Below, one piece after another: positions 47,925 through 57,327 of a stretch of 64,000 nt of DNA (positions within the stretch are counted from its first letter, which is position 1; every line of letters begins with the position of its first letter). This DNA comes from Pseudoneobacillus sp052180215. GTDB taxonomy: Bacteria; Bacillota; Bacilli; Bacillales; Cytobacillaceae. A program made the translations under genes and the position numbers. The notes under the pieces were generated by a model. That model searched no databases. It was given only the letters and a program-made list of their open reading frames with translations, and was not told the origin of the DNA. Where the stretch lies: assembly GCF_052180215.1 (NCBI RefSeq), contig NZ_CP197471.1:24001-88000 (forward strand), given 5' to 3'.

Positions 47925-48524
47925 ATGGGATTTTTAAACAAACTTTTTGGAAAGCAAACGAAGGAGGAAGAAGTTATGATAATAGAAAAGTTAAATATTG
48001 GGATTATTTTAGGTAGCACACGTCAAGGGCGTGTTAGTCCGCAAGTTGGAGAATGGGTAAAAGAAATTGCTGACAAACGAGAAGATGCTAACTATGAAAT
48101 AGTAGATATCGCTGATTATCATCTTCCGTTTTTAGGAACAACAGATGGTACGGAACCAGGAATTGCAGCTTGGAATGAAAAACTTGCAAGTCTTGATGGA
48201 TTCGTATTCATCGTTCAAGAGTATAATCATAGTATTACGGGTGCATTAAAGAATGCTATCGATTTTGCCCGTGAGGCTTGGAATAACAAAGCAGCTGGTA
48301 TTGTAAGTTATGGGTCAACTGGTGGAGCTCGTGCAGCGGAACATTTACGCGGTATTCTTGGGGAACTCAAAGTGGCGGATGTTCGAACTCATCCAACATT
48401 GAGTCTATTTACTGACTTTGTTAATGGGTCAGAGTTTAAACCACAAGAGTTACATTTGGATAATGTAAATACAATGCTAGATGAAGTTGTTGCATGGAGT
48501 GGAGCATTAAAAACATTACGATAA
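47925..48524 (+). CDS. NADPH-dependent FMN reductase, quinone/azo reductase type
   Basis: A 199-residue flavodoxin-fold protein with GIILGSTRQGRVSPQVGEWV, the FMN-phosphate loop, and VQEYNHSITGALKNAIDFA. Such enzymes reduce quinones, azo dyes or free FMN, which fits the catE-catD context. Two starts compete: ATG 47925 with AGGTGG upstream gives a short MGFLNKLFGK leader, while ATG 47976 has an ideal AAGGAGG eight bases before it and gives 182 residues, closer to family size. I cannot decide between them. Confidence 0.8.
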   Translation: MGFLNKLFGKQTKEEEVMIIEKLNIGIILGSTRQGRVSPQVGEWVKEIADKREDANYEIVDIADYHLPFLGTTDGTEPGIAAWNEKLASLDGFVFIVQEYNHSITGALKNAIDFAREAWNNKAAGIVSYGSTGGARAAEHLRGILGELKVADVRTHPTLSLFTDFVNGSEFKPQELHLDNVNTMLDEVVAWSGALKTLR

Positions 48525-48575
48525 AATGTAAGCATTCTATCTAATTAGATGACATAGTGGGTAGGAATCACATAC

Positions 48576-48611
48576 AAAAAGCCAATCAACTTAATTTGAT
48601 TGGCTTTTTTG
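48576..48611 (+). terminator. Terminator of the catE operon
   Basis: AAAAAGCCAATCAA and TTGATTGGCTTTTTT form a strong stem and T-run. Confidence 0.9.
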
Positions 48612-48818
48612 CTTAATGGGAAAAGGAGTGAGTTTAACTAAGTTGACTCAAATGTTGAATAAAGATATAATTTAAACATAAGTTTAAGTTATAAACATTA
48701 GTTCAGTGAATGACTGTTTAGTCTTCATACTTCTAGGGGAACATTAAATTAGAAAATACTAGAATTAAATGCCTTTAATCCAAAATAGAGCATGCAGTAA
48801 TGAGGGTGAGGTGAGTTT

Positions 48819-49928
48819 GTGGCTGAAAAAATAAATGAAAAAGAGCAATATATATTGGAGTTAATACGTAAAAACCCTTATATTTCACAACAAGAATTAG
48901 CTCAAGAATTGGGATTGTCCCGACCTTCCATTGCTAATATGATTACGGGTCTTATTAAAAAAGGGAAAATCCTAGGAAGAGCCTATATTTTAACCGAATC
49001 GCAACCGGTTATATGTATTGGCGGGGCTAATATTGATCGTAAATTTCATATGAGGGAAAAAGCTCAGTTAGGGACGTCCAATCCGATATATACTTCCCAA
49101 AATGCCGGTGGTGTTGCTCGGAATATGGCGGAAAATCTAGGAAGACTTGGGGTGGAGGTTTACCTTATTTCTGCTAGTGGTAACGATAAGGAATGGTCCT
49201 TCATTGAAGAGTCTTCCTCTCTTTATATGGACTTAGAGAACGTGACCAAGTTCCCGGAAAAGTCCACTGGTTCCTACACAGCTGTTTTAGATTCTAATGG
49301 CGAACTCATTATTGCCTTAGCTGATATGGAAGTGTACGAATCTATCACACCTGAATTGCTTCAAAAAAATGATCTATTATTAAGTCGTTCAAAATGCATC
49401 ATCGCAGATTTAAACTGCCCGAAAGAAACGATTCAATTTTTAAGTCATTTTGCAAAAAACCATGACATACCGCTCGCGCTTATTCCAGTTTCATCACCGA
49501 AGATGACCCATCTTCCAGATGATTTAACGGGAGTTACATGGTTAATTACAAACCGGGATGAATCTGAAACGTACTTTAATTTGGAAATTCAAAATGAAGA
49601 AGATTGGAAGAACGCTTTAAACAAGTGGCTATCGAAAGGTGTTTCTAATGTTGTGATAACGAATGGGAAACAAGGCTCGATGATTGGTAATAAACAAGAA
49701 GGAATTTATCATATACCAGCCATTGACATTCATGAAATTGAGGATGTAACGGGAGCAGGAGATGCTTTTTCCTCCGCTGTCATTTACTCTTGGCTGGAAG
49801 GCAAGTCATTAATCGAAATTGCCAAAGCGGGAACCATGAATGCAGCTAAAACATTGCAGTCTTCATACACCGTAAGACAGGATTTATCAGCAGAACAACT
49901 ACAAAAAGACTTGGAGGAATTATCATGA
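48819..49928 (+). CDS. psuK: Pseudouridine kinase PsuK with N-terminal helix-turn-helix (PfkB family)
   Basis: A 369-residue protein. Residues about 1-60 are a winged HTH (EKEQYILELIRKNPYISQQE, LGLSRPSIANMI). The rest is a ribokinase-type sugar kinase with VICIGGANIDRKF, QNAGGVARNMAENLGRLG and the catalytic DVTGAGDAFSSAV. Fusion of HTH and PfkB kinase next to a pseudouridine-5'-phosphate glycosidase is the standard arrangement for pseudouridine breakdown. GTG start with GAGGTGA upstream; psuG overlaps by four bases. Confidence 0.9.
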   Translation: MAEKINEKEQYILELIRKNPYISQQELAQELGLSRPSIANMITGLIKKGKILGRAYILTESQPVICIGGANIDRKFHMREKAQLGTSNPIYTSQNAGGVARNMAENLGRLGVEVYLISASGNDKEWSFIEESSSLYMDLENVTKFPEKSTGSYTAVLDSNGELIIALADMEVYESITPELLQKNDLLLSRSKCIIADLNCPKETIQFLSHFAKNHDIPLALIPVSSPKMTHLPDDLTGVTWLITNRDESETYFNLEIQNEEDWKNALNKWLSKGVSNVVITNGKQGSMIGNKQEGIYHIPAIDIHEIEDVTGAGDAFSSAVIYSWLEGKSLIEIAKAGTMNAAKTLQSSYTVRQDLSAEQLQKDLEELS

Positions 49929-50845
49929 CTTTAAACCAATATTTAATTTTTTCAGAAGAAGTACAAGCTGCTAAAGAACAAGGAAAACCGATTGTGGCTT
50001 TGGAATCCACGATCATTTCGCACGGTATGCCTTATCCACAAAATGTGAAAACGGCTCGTGAAGTAGAACAAATTGTTCGTGAAAACGGTGCCGTCCCTGC
50101 AACGATTGCGATTATTGATGGTAAAATTAAAATTGGATTATCCGATGAAGAGCTAGAGATGTTTGGTAAAAGCTCAGATGTTGCCAAAGCTTCACGACGT
50201 GATTTAGCATATCTTATCGCTACTAAGAAACTAGGTGCAACGACCGTAGCAGCTACGATGATCTGTGCCGAAGCAGCTGGAATCCCTATCTTTGTTACAG
50301 GCGGTATTGGTGGAGTCCACCGCGGAGCTGAAACGACAATGGATATTTCAGCCGACTTAGAAGAACTTGGACAAACGAACGTAGCCGTTATTTGTGCAGG
50401 AGCAAAATCAATATTAGATTTAGGTTTAACAATGGAATACCTTGAAACAAAAGGAGTACCTGTTATTGGGTATCAAACGGATGTACTTCCAGCATTTTAT
50501 ACAAGAACTAGTGAATATACTTTAAACTTACGTGCTGATGATGTGGAAACCATCGCTTCTACGTTAAAAGTAAAATGGGATTTAAACCTTAAAGGTGGAG
50601 CTGTGATTGCGAACCCGATTCCGGAAGAATATGCTATGGACGAAAAGGCTATTAATGAGGTTATTCAGTCCGCATTAAAAGAGGCAGAAGAAAATCATAT
50701 TTCTGGTAAAAATGTTACTCCATTCCTTCTAGGAAAAATTAAAGAACTAACTGAAGGTAAGAGCTTAGATGCAAACATTGCTTTAGTCAAAAACAATGCA
50801 GTGGTTGGAGCTAAACTAGCTGTTAGTTTTCATGGCATGAAATAA
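49925..50845 (+). CDS. psuG: PsuG, pseudouridine-5'-phosphate glycosidase
   Basis: A 306-residue protein with the family motifs VALESTIISHGMPYPQN, GAVPATIAIIDGKIKIGL, GATTVAATMICAEAAGI and FVTGGIGGVHRGAETTMDIS. It splits pseudouridine 5'-phosphate to uracil and ribose 5-phosphate after PsuK has phosphorylated the nucleoside. Overlaps psuK (ATGA) and is closed by a terminator. No pseudouridine transporter is adjacent. Confidence 0.95.
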   Translation: MTLNQYLIFSEEVQAAKEQGKPIVALESTIISHGMPYPQNVKTAREVEQIVRENGAVPATIAIIDGKIKIGLSDEELEMFGKSSDVAKASRRDLAYLIATKKLGATTVAATMICAEAAGIPIFVTGGIGGVHRGAETTMDISADLEELGQTNVAVICAGAKSILDLGLTMEYLETKGVPVIGYQTDVLPAFYTRTSEYTLNLRADDVETIASTLKVKWDLNLKGGAVIANPIPEEYAMDEKAINEVIQSALKEAEENHISGKNVTPFLLGKIKELTEGKSLDANIALVKNNAVVGAKLAVSFHGMK

Positions 50846-50881
50846 GAACAACGATATCTTAAAAGTAGTGATAACCATAAC

Positions 50882-50919
50882 AAAAAGACGATGCTTTAAC
50901 TGAGCATCGTCTTTTTGTT
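50882..50919 (+). terminator. Terminator of psuK-psuG
   Basis: AAAAAGACGATGCT and AGCATCGTCTTTTT form a perfect stem with a short loop. The remaining gap to 51154 shows no other clear element. Confidence 0.9.
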
Positions 50920-51154
50920 ATGTAGGAAGCTGTAACAGGGTTTTATGATTATAAATATAAATCCAATACCAAACTTACAAAACTCTCATATTTAAATCAA
51001 ATCCTTCATAATATCTATTGTCCCGTCCTTAAATAACGTGTTAAAATCAGAATATTACAAATATTATAATATTCAACCAAGTAAAGAAGGACAAGCATCT
51101 TTTATCGTCACCATGAAAATACATACTTACATAAAAATGAAGGGGGAGCATAAC

Positions 51155-52150
51155 ATGAAGAAAAGTTTGGCTGTCATAATGACAAGTGCATTACTGTTAC
51201 TTTCTGCTTGTGGAAGCGGTAGTAAGGTAACCGGTGGAGAGGAAAAGGAGAAGGTTGTAAAAATAGGGATTACCCAAATCGTGGAGCATCCATCGCTTGA
51301 TGCTGCGAGAGAAGGATTTATCGCCGCACTTAAAGATGCTGGCTATGAAGAAGGAAAGAATTTAAAGATTGATTATCAAAACGCCCAGGGTGACATGAAC
51401 AATAACATGTCCATTGCCCAAAAGCTAGTATCAGACAAAAACGACTTGATTTTAGCGATTGCCACTCCAAGTGCCCAAGCAGTCGTCCAGTCGACAAAGG
51501 ATATTCCGATATTATTTACGGCGATCACAGATCCAGTTGGTGCGGAGCTAGTGGAAAGCCTCGAAAAGCCGGGTAAAAATGCAACGGGTACTTCTGATAC
51601 GCATCCTGATGCGATAAAGAACACGATTGCTGCCATTAAAAAGTTTATCCCGGATGCTAAAAAGGTAGGTATCATTTATAACAATGGTGAACCTAACTCC
51701 GTTGTCAATGTTAAAAATGCTAAAAAGGCATTGGAAGAGGTTGGGCTAGAAGCAGTAGAAACGACTGTATCAACTAGTTCCGATGTCAAACAGGCGGCGG
51801 AGTCATTGGTGGGACGTGCGGATGTATTCTATATTCCTAAGGATAATACCGTTGTTTCTGCTTTAGAATCGGTTATCAATATTGCGAATGAAAAAGACAT
51901 CCCAACCTTTGTCGGAGAAGGTGATTCGGTAAAGCGTGGAACATTTGCCTCTTACGGATTTGACTACCATGACTTAGGATACACAACTGGAAGAATGGCA
52001 GTAGATATTCTGAAGGGTAAAAAACCTAGTGAAATTCCAGTAGGATTCCCGGAAAACCTAGAACTTGTTATCAACAAAAAAGCAGCGGAAGAAGAGGGAA
52101 TTACCTTAACGGATGAGATGTTGAAGGATGCAAAAATAGTAGGAGAATAA
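51155..52150 (+). CDS. ABC transporter substrate-binding lipoprotein (TrpX/PF04392 type), orphan
   Basis: A 331-residue lipoprotein: signal MKKSLAVIMTSALLLLSACG with lipobox LSAC (Cys at about 19-20). The mature part has VKIGITQIVEHPSLDAAREG, IPILFTAITDPVGAEL, GTSDTHPDAIKN and FASYGFDYHDLGYTTGRMA, the signature of the TrpX-like binding-protein family. Relatives carry aromatic amino acids or similar ligands. It is normally followed by permease and ATPase genes, but here a terminator follows directly, so the partners must be encoded elsewhere. The ATG at 51155 has AAGGGGGAG upstream; a longer frame from 51038 has no lipoprotein sense. Confidence 0.85.
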   Translation: MKKSLAVIMTSALLLLSACGSGSKVTGGEEKEKVVKIGITQIVEHPSLDAAREGFIAALKDAGYEEGKNLKIDYQNAQGDMNNNMSIAQKLVSDKNDLILAIATPSAQAVVQSTKDIPILFTAITDPVGAELVESLEKPGKNATGTSDTHPDAIKNTIAAIKKFIPDAKKVGIIYNNGEPNSVVNVKNAKKALEEVGLEAVETTVSTSSDVKQAAESLVGRADVFYIPKDNTVVSALESVINIANEKDIPTFVGEGDSVKRGTFASYGFDYHDLGYTTGRMAVDILKGKKPSEIPVGFPENLELVINKKAAEEEGITLTDEMLKDAKIVGE

Positions 52151-52169
52151 TGACAATGTAATATAGCAA

Positions 52170-52199
52170 AACCTGCCCAACGCAAGGGCAGGTTTTTTG
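52170..52199 (+). terminator. Terminator after the lipoprotein gene
   Basis: ACCTGCCC and GGGCAGGT form a perfect stem with a short loop, followed by TTTTTT. Confidence 0.9.
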
Positions 52200-52229
52200 T
52201 GCTTAGAAAAAAGGAAACTTGTGTGAAAT

Positions 52230-52343
52230 TGTGACAAAGTCGGAAACATCATCAAAATTCACGGATAACTCTTTGTAAAAGACGGATAACTTGGTGACAA
52301 AGTCGGAAACACAGCAAAAAAAGTCGGATAACTTTATAGAATT
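52230..52343. repeat. Array of short GTCGGAAAC/GACGGATAAC units
   Basis: Units AAAGTCGGAAAC (near 52237 and 52300), ACGGATAACT (near 52261 and 52284) and AAAGTCGGATAACT (near 52320) repeat within about 110 bases; GTGACAAAGTCGGAAACA occurs twice. No ORF. The style resembles the repeat array at 5093-5283 but the units differ. Confidence 0.6.
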
Positions 52344-52376
52344 AGAAGTTTTCTGTTCATAACATACTTAAAAAGA

Positions 52377-52409
52377 AAAATGCTTCCGGATAGTCGGAAG
52401 CATTTTTCA
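52377..52409. terminator. Bidirectional terminator next to the zinc-ribbon gene
   Basis: AAATGCTTCCG and CGGAAGCATTT form a perfect stem, T-rich on both sides in the relevant directions. Confidence 0.85.
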
Positions 52410-52410
52410 T

Positions 52411-52554
52411 TTATTCTTTCTCTCTATTTAAGGATGTTAGTGTGTATTCGGCATGATCCTGACATGTAGGACAAATAGGGTTATTGTTAATAAAAGTTGT
52501 TTCCTCAAAGCTGGTTAAATCCCCACAAATATTGCATTTAATAAATTCACTCAT
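52411..52554 (-). CDS. Small zinc-ribbon protein (47 aa)
   Basis: A 47-residue minus-strand ORF with two CxxC pairs, CNIC (7-10) and CPTC (28-31), spaced as in a zinc ribbon or rubredoxin-like knuckle. GGAAAGGA lies at normal distance before the ATG and a terminator follows the stop. The function is unknown; it may bind zinc as a small regulatory or stabilising protein. Confidence 0.72.
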   Translation of the reverse strand: MSEFIKCNICGDLTSFEETTFINNNPICPTCQDHAEYTLTSLNREKE

Positions 52555-52831
52555 CAAAACCCCATCCTTTCCTTTTCCTTACTAATAATTTATTAAGCTT
52601 GTTTTAAATTATGAAAAATTTCTTTATATTAGTTTGTCTATGTCCCTTTGATTACCAAAATATACATAAATCAAATATGAAACTTTTTCACTTAAAAATT
52701 CGTCTAACAACATACGGCAAAATGTCGAACGAAAGCAAAGCTCTAAACTTTGTTACAGGATTTTTACAAAAAATACCGAATATATATCAATAGTGATATT
52801 TGTCATAAAAAGGATAAGAGGGGGAAGAAAG
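52555..52831. other. Divergent gap before the MoxR operon
   Basis: Holds the ribosome site of the zinc-ribbon gene and presumably promoters for both directions. A 60-codon frame at 52611 has no ribosome site and no recognisable protein, so I do not call it. Confidence 0.45.
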
Positions 52832-53785
52832 TTGCGTGATACAATGAATCCACAAATAGAGAGAATTATCAATAATATAGAAAAAGTTATGATTGGAAAA
52901 AGAACGGTAGCCGAATTAAGTTTAGTCGCTTTATTAGCAAATGGACATGTCCTTCTAGAAGATGTTCCGGGTGTAGGTAAAACGATGATGGTTCGTGCGT
53001 TAGCAAAGTCTGTAAGTGCAAAGTTTAAACGTATTCAGTTTACGCCTGATTTACTGCCTTCAGATGTAACGGGTGTATCGATCTACAACCCGAAGGAAAT
53101 GGAATTTCAATTCCGTCCAGGACCTATTATGGGCCATATTATTTTAGCGGATGAGATCAATCGTACTTCTCCTAAAACTCAATCTGCTTTACTAGAAGGA
53201 ATGGAAGAAAGCAGTGTAACCGTTGATGGTGTGACCCATGTATTAGAGAAACCATTCTTTGTTATGGCTACTCAAAACCCGATTGAATATGAAGGAACAT
53301 ATCCACTGCCTGAAGCGCAGTTAGACCGTTTTCTTTTAAAAATGCAAATGGGTTATCCAGAGATTGATGAGGAAATGGAAGTATTAAACCGTGCTCAAAA
53401 AACACCTCCAATTGAGGAGTTAGAGTCAGTGGTTAGTTTAGAAGAGTTAAAGTCTCTCCAACTTGAAATTAAAAATGTGTATGTGGATGATACGATTAAA
53501 CGTTACATTGTTGATTTAGCTCAAAGAACACGTACACATAGCAGTGTTTATTTAGGGGCCAGTCCGCGTGGGTCTATTGCGTTAATGAAAGCGGCTCAAG
53601 CATATGCTTTTATGTATAATCGTGACTATGTCATTCCGGATGATGTTCAATTTTTAGCGCCTTATGTTTTTTCACACCGACTGATCTTAAAATCAGAAGC
53701 AAAATTTGAAGGAATAACAGCAGAAGAAGTGATTAAGAGTGTGATGCAGCGCGTACCAGTGCCAGTGCAAAGGCTTGTGAAGTAA
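52832..53785 (+). CDS. MoxR-family AAA+ ATPase (YeaC-like)
   Basis: A 317-residue MoxR ATPase with Walker A EDVPGVGKTMM, Walker B ILADEINRTSPKTQSALLEG and sensor/arginine region MATQNPIEYEGTYPLPEAQLDRF. MoxR proteins act as chaperone-like ATPases with VWA or DUF58 partners, here the next gene. I chose the TTG at 52832, six to seven bases after AGAGGGGGA; the ATG at 52844 is rather far from it. Operon MoxR-DUF58-transglutaminase as in B. subtilis yeaC-yeaD-yebA. Confidence 0.9.
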   Translation: MRDTMNPQIERIINNIEKVMIGKRTVAELSLVALLANGHVLLEDVPGVGKTMMVRALAKSVSAKFKRIQFTPDLLPSDVTGVSIYNPKEMEFQFRPGPIMGHIILADEINRTSPKTQSALLEGMEESSVTVDGVTHVLEKPFFVMATQNPIEYEGTYPLPEAQLDRFLLKMQMGYPEIDEEMEVLNRAQKTPPIEELESVVSLEELKSLQLEIKNVYVDDTIKRYIVDLAQRTRTHSSVYLGASPRGSIALMKAAQAYAFMYNRDYVIPDDVQFLAPYVFSHRLILKSEAKFEGITAEEVIKSVMQRVPVPVQRLVK

Positions 53786-55003
53786 ATGAAAAAGGTCATT
53801 TCACTCATTCAGTTTCCATGGAAGCTGCTGATTCTGATTTTATTATTAGTCCTTACCTTTTCCTATGCGATGTTTCAGGGTGGATTTGTTAGCTGGTTTC
53901 TGTTTTTTAGCTTTGTGCCATTTGCCTTACTCAGCCTGGCCGTTTCTTTCTATTCACTAAAGGATTTAAAGGTGGAGAGGGTGTTATCGAAAACAGAATA
54001 TCATGCTGGTGAGCCTCTTAAGATACAGATAAAGATCAAACGTAATATGCGATTTCCTCTATTTTATCTTGTGGTAGAGGATGTTTTAACAGAGAAACTC
54101 CAATTTTCAAATACAACCCATTCCTCTAAGATTTTATTAATACCGGGTTTTCGCAAAGAGCTTTCTTTTGATTATGTCATTGAAAATCTCCCTCGAGGAG
54201 AGCATCATTTTAACGACGTAAGATTAAGAACCGGTGACCTGATAGGACTGATCGAAAAAGAGCAGACAGTCACGTTTTCTAGTCGAATTATTGTTTATCC
54301 GGCCTATACAGAGATGATTTATCGTCCATTTGAAAATCATTATGATCAAGGTATGACGGCATCAAGGGAAAGAGTACAAAGAGATACGTCAATGGCTATT
54401 GGAGTAAGAGAATACCAACCAGGTGATCGATTTTCTTGGATTAATTGGAAGGCAACGGCAAAAAGAAATGACATTATGACCAAGGAATTCGAGCAAAGAC
54501 AATCCCATGATGTATTAGTTGTGATGGATAGTATGCAAAATTCTCATTTTGAGATCATCGTTTCCTTCACAGCATCGATTCTTAGAGCAATATTACGAAA
54601 AGGTGCACAGGTTGGACTATTAAGTTATGAAGCTGAGAGATATTCCTATCCCATTAGAGGAGGAGAAACTCAGCAACATCATTTGTTTTACCATCTCGCT
54701 AAAGTAGAAGGTAAAGGTTCGACTCCTTTAGACCGAGTTTTAGAGTTAGAAGGATTTTTAACGCAGCAAAACGTTTCCATTCTATTAGTCACGGCGCAAT
54801 TAACAAAGCAACTTCTTGAAAAAGCAAGCTTTCTTTCGAGGGGTAAGGGTTCCATTATGATTTTTCTAGTAAAGGAAGCAAAGGAGTCGTTGTCTTCCAA
54901 CGAGTTGTCATTAAGGTCAGTTGCCAATGCAAGGGGAATTCGCGTCGTTATGGTTCATGATGGTCAATTTGCAAATGCCTTTTCGGAGGTGAGTAGGGGA
55001 TGA
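53786..55003 (+). CDS. DUF58-domain membrane protein (YeaD-like)
   Basis: A 405-residue protein with two N-terminal membrane helices (about 10-28 and 31-52), then an extended beta region, and the DUF58 core SMAIGVREYQPGDRFSWINW with KATAKRNDIMTKEFEQ. DUF58 resembles a VWA fold. It starts one base after the MoxR stop and overlaps the next gene by four, so the three products probably work together; the target is not known. Confidence 0.88.
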   Translation: MKKVISLIQFPWKLLILILLLVLTFSYAMFQGGFVSWFLFFSFVPFALLSLAVSFYSLKDLKVERVLSKTEYHAGEPLKIQIKIKRNMRFPLFYLVVEDVLTEKLQFSNTTHSSKILLIPGFRKELSFDYVIENLPRGEHHFNDVRLRTGDLIGLIEKEQTVTFSSRIIVYPAYTEMIYRPFENHYDQGMTASRERVQRDTSMAIGVREYQPGDRFSWINWKATAKRNDIMTKEFEQRQSHDVLVVMDSMQNSHFEIIVSFTASILRAILRKGAQVGLLSYEAERYSYPIRGGETQQHHLFYHLAKVEGKGSTPLDRVLELEGFLTQQNVSILLVTAQLTKQLLEKASFLSRGKGSIMIFLVKEAKESLSSNELSLRSVANARGIRVVMVHDGQFANAFSEVSRG

Positions 55004-57186
55004 GTCAAAATACATCCAAGCGGGACATAAGTACCCTCTTATTATATATCTTTGGATTTATGTTGTTATGGGAATGGATCCGTCCATTGGAAAAATTAAC
55101 GGATACAGGGCATTTAGGTGTTTTCATCTTTTACATTCTATTATCGTTTGCTTTGGCTTTTTTTAATGTAAAAGTTTGGATTAGCTTTCTTGTTAAAGTT
55201 TTCTATATATTGAATTGTGTTCATCTTTTTTATTTTGATGAAGCATTCTTTTCGTTAAAATGGTATGCACCTTTTATCGATGACATCATTCAAAATTTCG
55301 CATACATGTTAAACGGGGAATGGGCGATGCTCACGAATATTTTCCGTACGGTTCTTTTTTTCATCTTACTTTGGTTAATGACGTATCTTATCCATTATTG
55401 GTTATTGAATCGTAAAAGAATCTTTCTGTTCTTCCTTATTACTCTGATTTATATAACGGTTTTAGATACATTTACGCCTTATTCGGCTACGAGTGCTATT
55501 GTCAGAACGATTGTAACCGGCTTTGGTGCAATGGGTATCTTAACTTTACAGCGAATTCTAGCAAAAGAGAGAATAGCAAAGGATTTTTCTTTTTCAAAAA
55601 AATGGCTTTCCTCTCTGACCGTTTTAATTATCGTGAGTATAGGTGTAGGCTTTATTGCTCCAAAAGCGGAGCCGATTTGGCCAGACCCGGTACCATTTAT
55701 TAAATCGTTAAATGATAAGAGTGGAGGAACACAAAGGATCGGTTACGGGGTAGATGATTCGCAGTTAGGTGGACCATTTATTGGTGATGACCGAGTGGTA
55801 TTTCGTGCTGAATCAGAAGCAAGGCACTATTGGAGAATCGAATCCAAAGACGTTTATACGGGTAAGGGTTGGGTGACCTCTGAAGAAGAGGTACAAAAAC
55901 GTACCATCTTACCAGATAGTACATTTCCAATCTATGCATTTGAAGCAGATGTGGAGGTAAAAGAAGAAACGGCAAGGATCTATACGTATATGAACTATCC
56001 ACATGCCATTTATCCTTTTGGTCTTGAAAAAATTGAGACACCTTTTAAATCAGCGTTTGAATTAAATCCTACCACCGAGAAGATTTATTTTAAAAATATA
56101 GAAGTCAGTGAATATGCCTTCCAATATCGAATACCTAAATATAGTGTTCGAAAATTAAAGCAAGTAAAATCAATTGAAACAGCACGTTTAGACCCGATAT
56201 TTCATAGTCGTTACACACAAGTGCCCGAAAATCTCCCAGTTGATATTCAAAAACTGGCGTTGGAGATTACCGCTGGAAAAGAGACATGGTTTGATAAGGC
56301 AAAGGCTATTGAGAGCTATTTCGACCGAACGGAATTTTCATACGATCAAAAAAATGTAGCAGTGCCTAAAGGGTCAGAGGACTATGTAGCTCAATTCCTC
56401 TTTGATACAAAACGGGGATATTGCGATAATTTTTCAACATCCATGACGGTCATGCTTCGAACATTAGGAATTCCTGCCCGTTGGGTAAAAGGGTATTCGG
56501 ATGGCGAATATAAGCAGCTTACCGGAAATGGTCGCAAAGTATATGAAGTGACCAATAATAATGCCCACTCTTGGGTAGAAGTTTATTTTCCTGGCTCAGG
56601 ATGGCTCGCGTTTGAACCGACTCCGGGTTTCTCTAACAACATATCGTTAAATTATGATACGTACCAAGATGATACTAAGAAAAGCGAGCAAACACCAACT
56701 CCAGCGAAAAAGCCAGAACAAAAAACACCAGATCGCTTAAAAGGTGAGGATAAACTACAATCAACATCCACGTTCTCCTTTAAAAGATTTTGGTCAGAAA
56801 TAAGCTTCTTCTTTAAAAACAATTGGCATTGGTTTTTCTTTGGAATCATGGCAATAGCAATAGTCGCATTATGGATTTATAGAAAGCGATCAAATTGGAT
56901 GCCGTATTATCTGGTTTGGGTTTTTAAATATCGAAAGAAAGATGAGAGTTTTAGACCAGCTTATTTGGCTTTATTAAAACAACTTGAAAGATATGGGCTA
57001 AAACGTAAGTCGGACCAAACCTTGAGAGACTATGCCAAATATATCGACTACTTCTTTGGTACGAGAGCAATGAGTCGCTTAACAGAACGTTATGAGCAGC
57101 TTTTGTACAAAGGTTCTATGAAAACTGGCTCATGGGATGAATCGAAAGAATTATGGGAAAATTTAATTAAAAAGACAATTGCTTGA
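55000..57186 (+). CDS. TgpA-like membrane transglutaminase-domain protein (YebA-like)
   Basis: A 728-residue protein. Six or so membrane helices occupy about 1-215. The extracellular transglutaminase core follows with Cys in KRGYCDNFSTSMTVMLRTLG (about 470), His in NNNAHSWVEVYFPGSGW and Asp/Glu in LAFEPTPGF, a proper Cys-His-Asp/Glu triad. A further membrane helix (about 610-630) and a cytoplasmic C-terminal domain close the protein. The form matches TgpA/YebA proteins. Substrate unknown. Upstream of guaA as in B. subtilis. Confidence 0.9.
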   Translation: MSQNTSKRDISTLLLYIFGFMLLWEWIRPLEKLTDTGHLGVFIFYILLSFALAFFNVKVWISFLVKVFYILNCVHLFYFDEAFFSLKWYAPFIDDIIQNFAYMLNGEWAMLTNIFRTVLFFILLWLMTYLIHYWLLNRKRIFLFFLITLIYITVLDTFTPYSATSAIVRTIVTGFGAMGILTLQRILAKERIAKDFSFSKKWLSSLTVLIIVSIGVGFIAPKAEPIWPDPVPFIKSLNDKSGGTQRIGYGVDDSQLGGPFIGDDRVVFRAESEARHYWRIESKDVYTGKGWVTSEEEVQKRTILPDSTFPIYAFEADVEVKEETARIYTYMNYPHAIYPFGLEKIETPFKSAFELNPTTEKIYFKNIEVSEYAFQYRIPKYSVRKLKQVKSIETARLDPIFHSRYTQVPENLPVDIQKLALEITAGKETWFDKAKAIESYFDRTEFSYDQKNVAVPKGSEDYVAQFLFDTKRGYCDNFSTSMTVMLRTLGIPARWVKGYSDGEYKQLTGNGRKVYEVTNNNAHSWVEVYFPGSGWLAFEPTPGFSNNISLNYDTYQDDTKKSEQTPTPAKKPEQKTPDRLKGEDKLQSTSTFSFKRFWSEISFFFKNNWHWFFFGIMAIAIVALWIYRKRSNWMPYYLVWVFKYRKKDESFRPAYLALLKQLERYGLKRKSDQTLRDYAKYIDYFFGTRAMSRLTERYEQLLYKGSMKTGSWDESKELWENLIKKTIA

Positions 57187-57233
57187 CCTTAAAAGATTGC
57201 TATGTTAAAAATAATAAAATACTAAATAAATAA

Positions 57234-57306
57234 CCCTTCGTATATCCTCGATAATATGGTTCGAAAGTTTCTACCAAATCACCGTAAATGATTTGACTAT
57301 GAAGGC
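57234..57306 (+). promoter_or_regulatory. Guanine riboswitch aptamer upstream of guaA
   Basis: The purine aptamer core is clear: CGTATATCCTCGATAATATGG, GTTTCTACC and CCGTAAATG, closed by P1 arms CTTCGTATA and TATGAAG. The J3/1 segment reads GACTATG, with C at the ligand-pairing position, so guanine (or hypoxanthine) rather than adenine should bind. A terminator stem follows at 57328-57388. The arm GAAGGCAGAGATCT (from 57301) can pair with AGAATTCTGCCTT inside the terminator, an antiterminator for low guanine. Confidence 0.93.
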
Positions 57307-57327
57307 AGAGATCTTTTTTTGCTTTTA

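Noticed and set aside
52611..52793. 60-codon ORF before the MoxR gene
   Set aside because: No ribosome site, unusual composition and no recognisable domain; the stretch is more likely promoter region.
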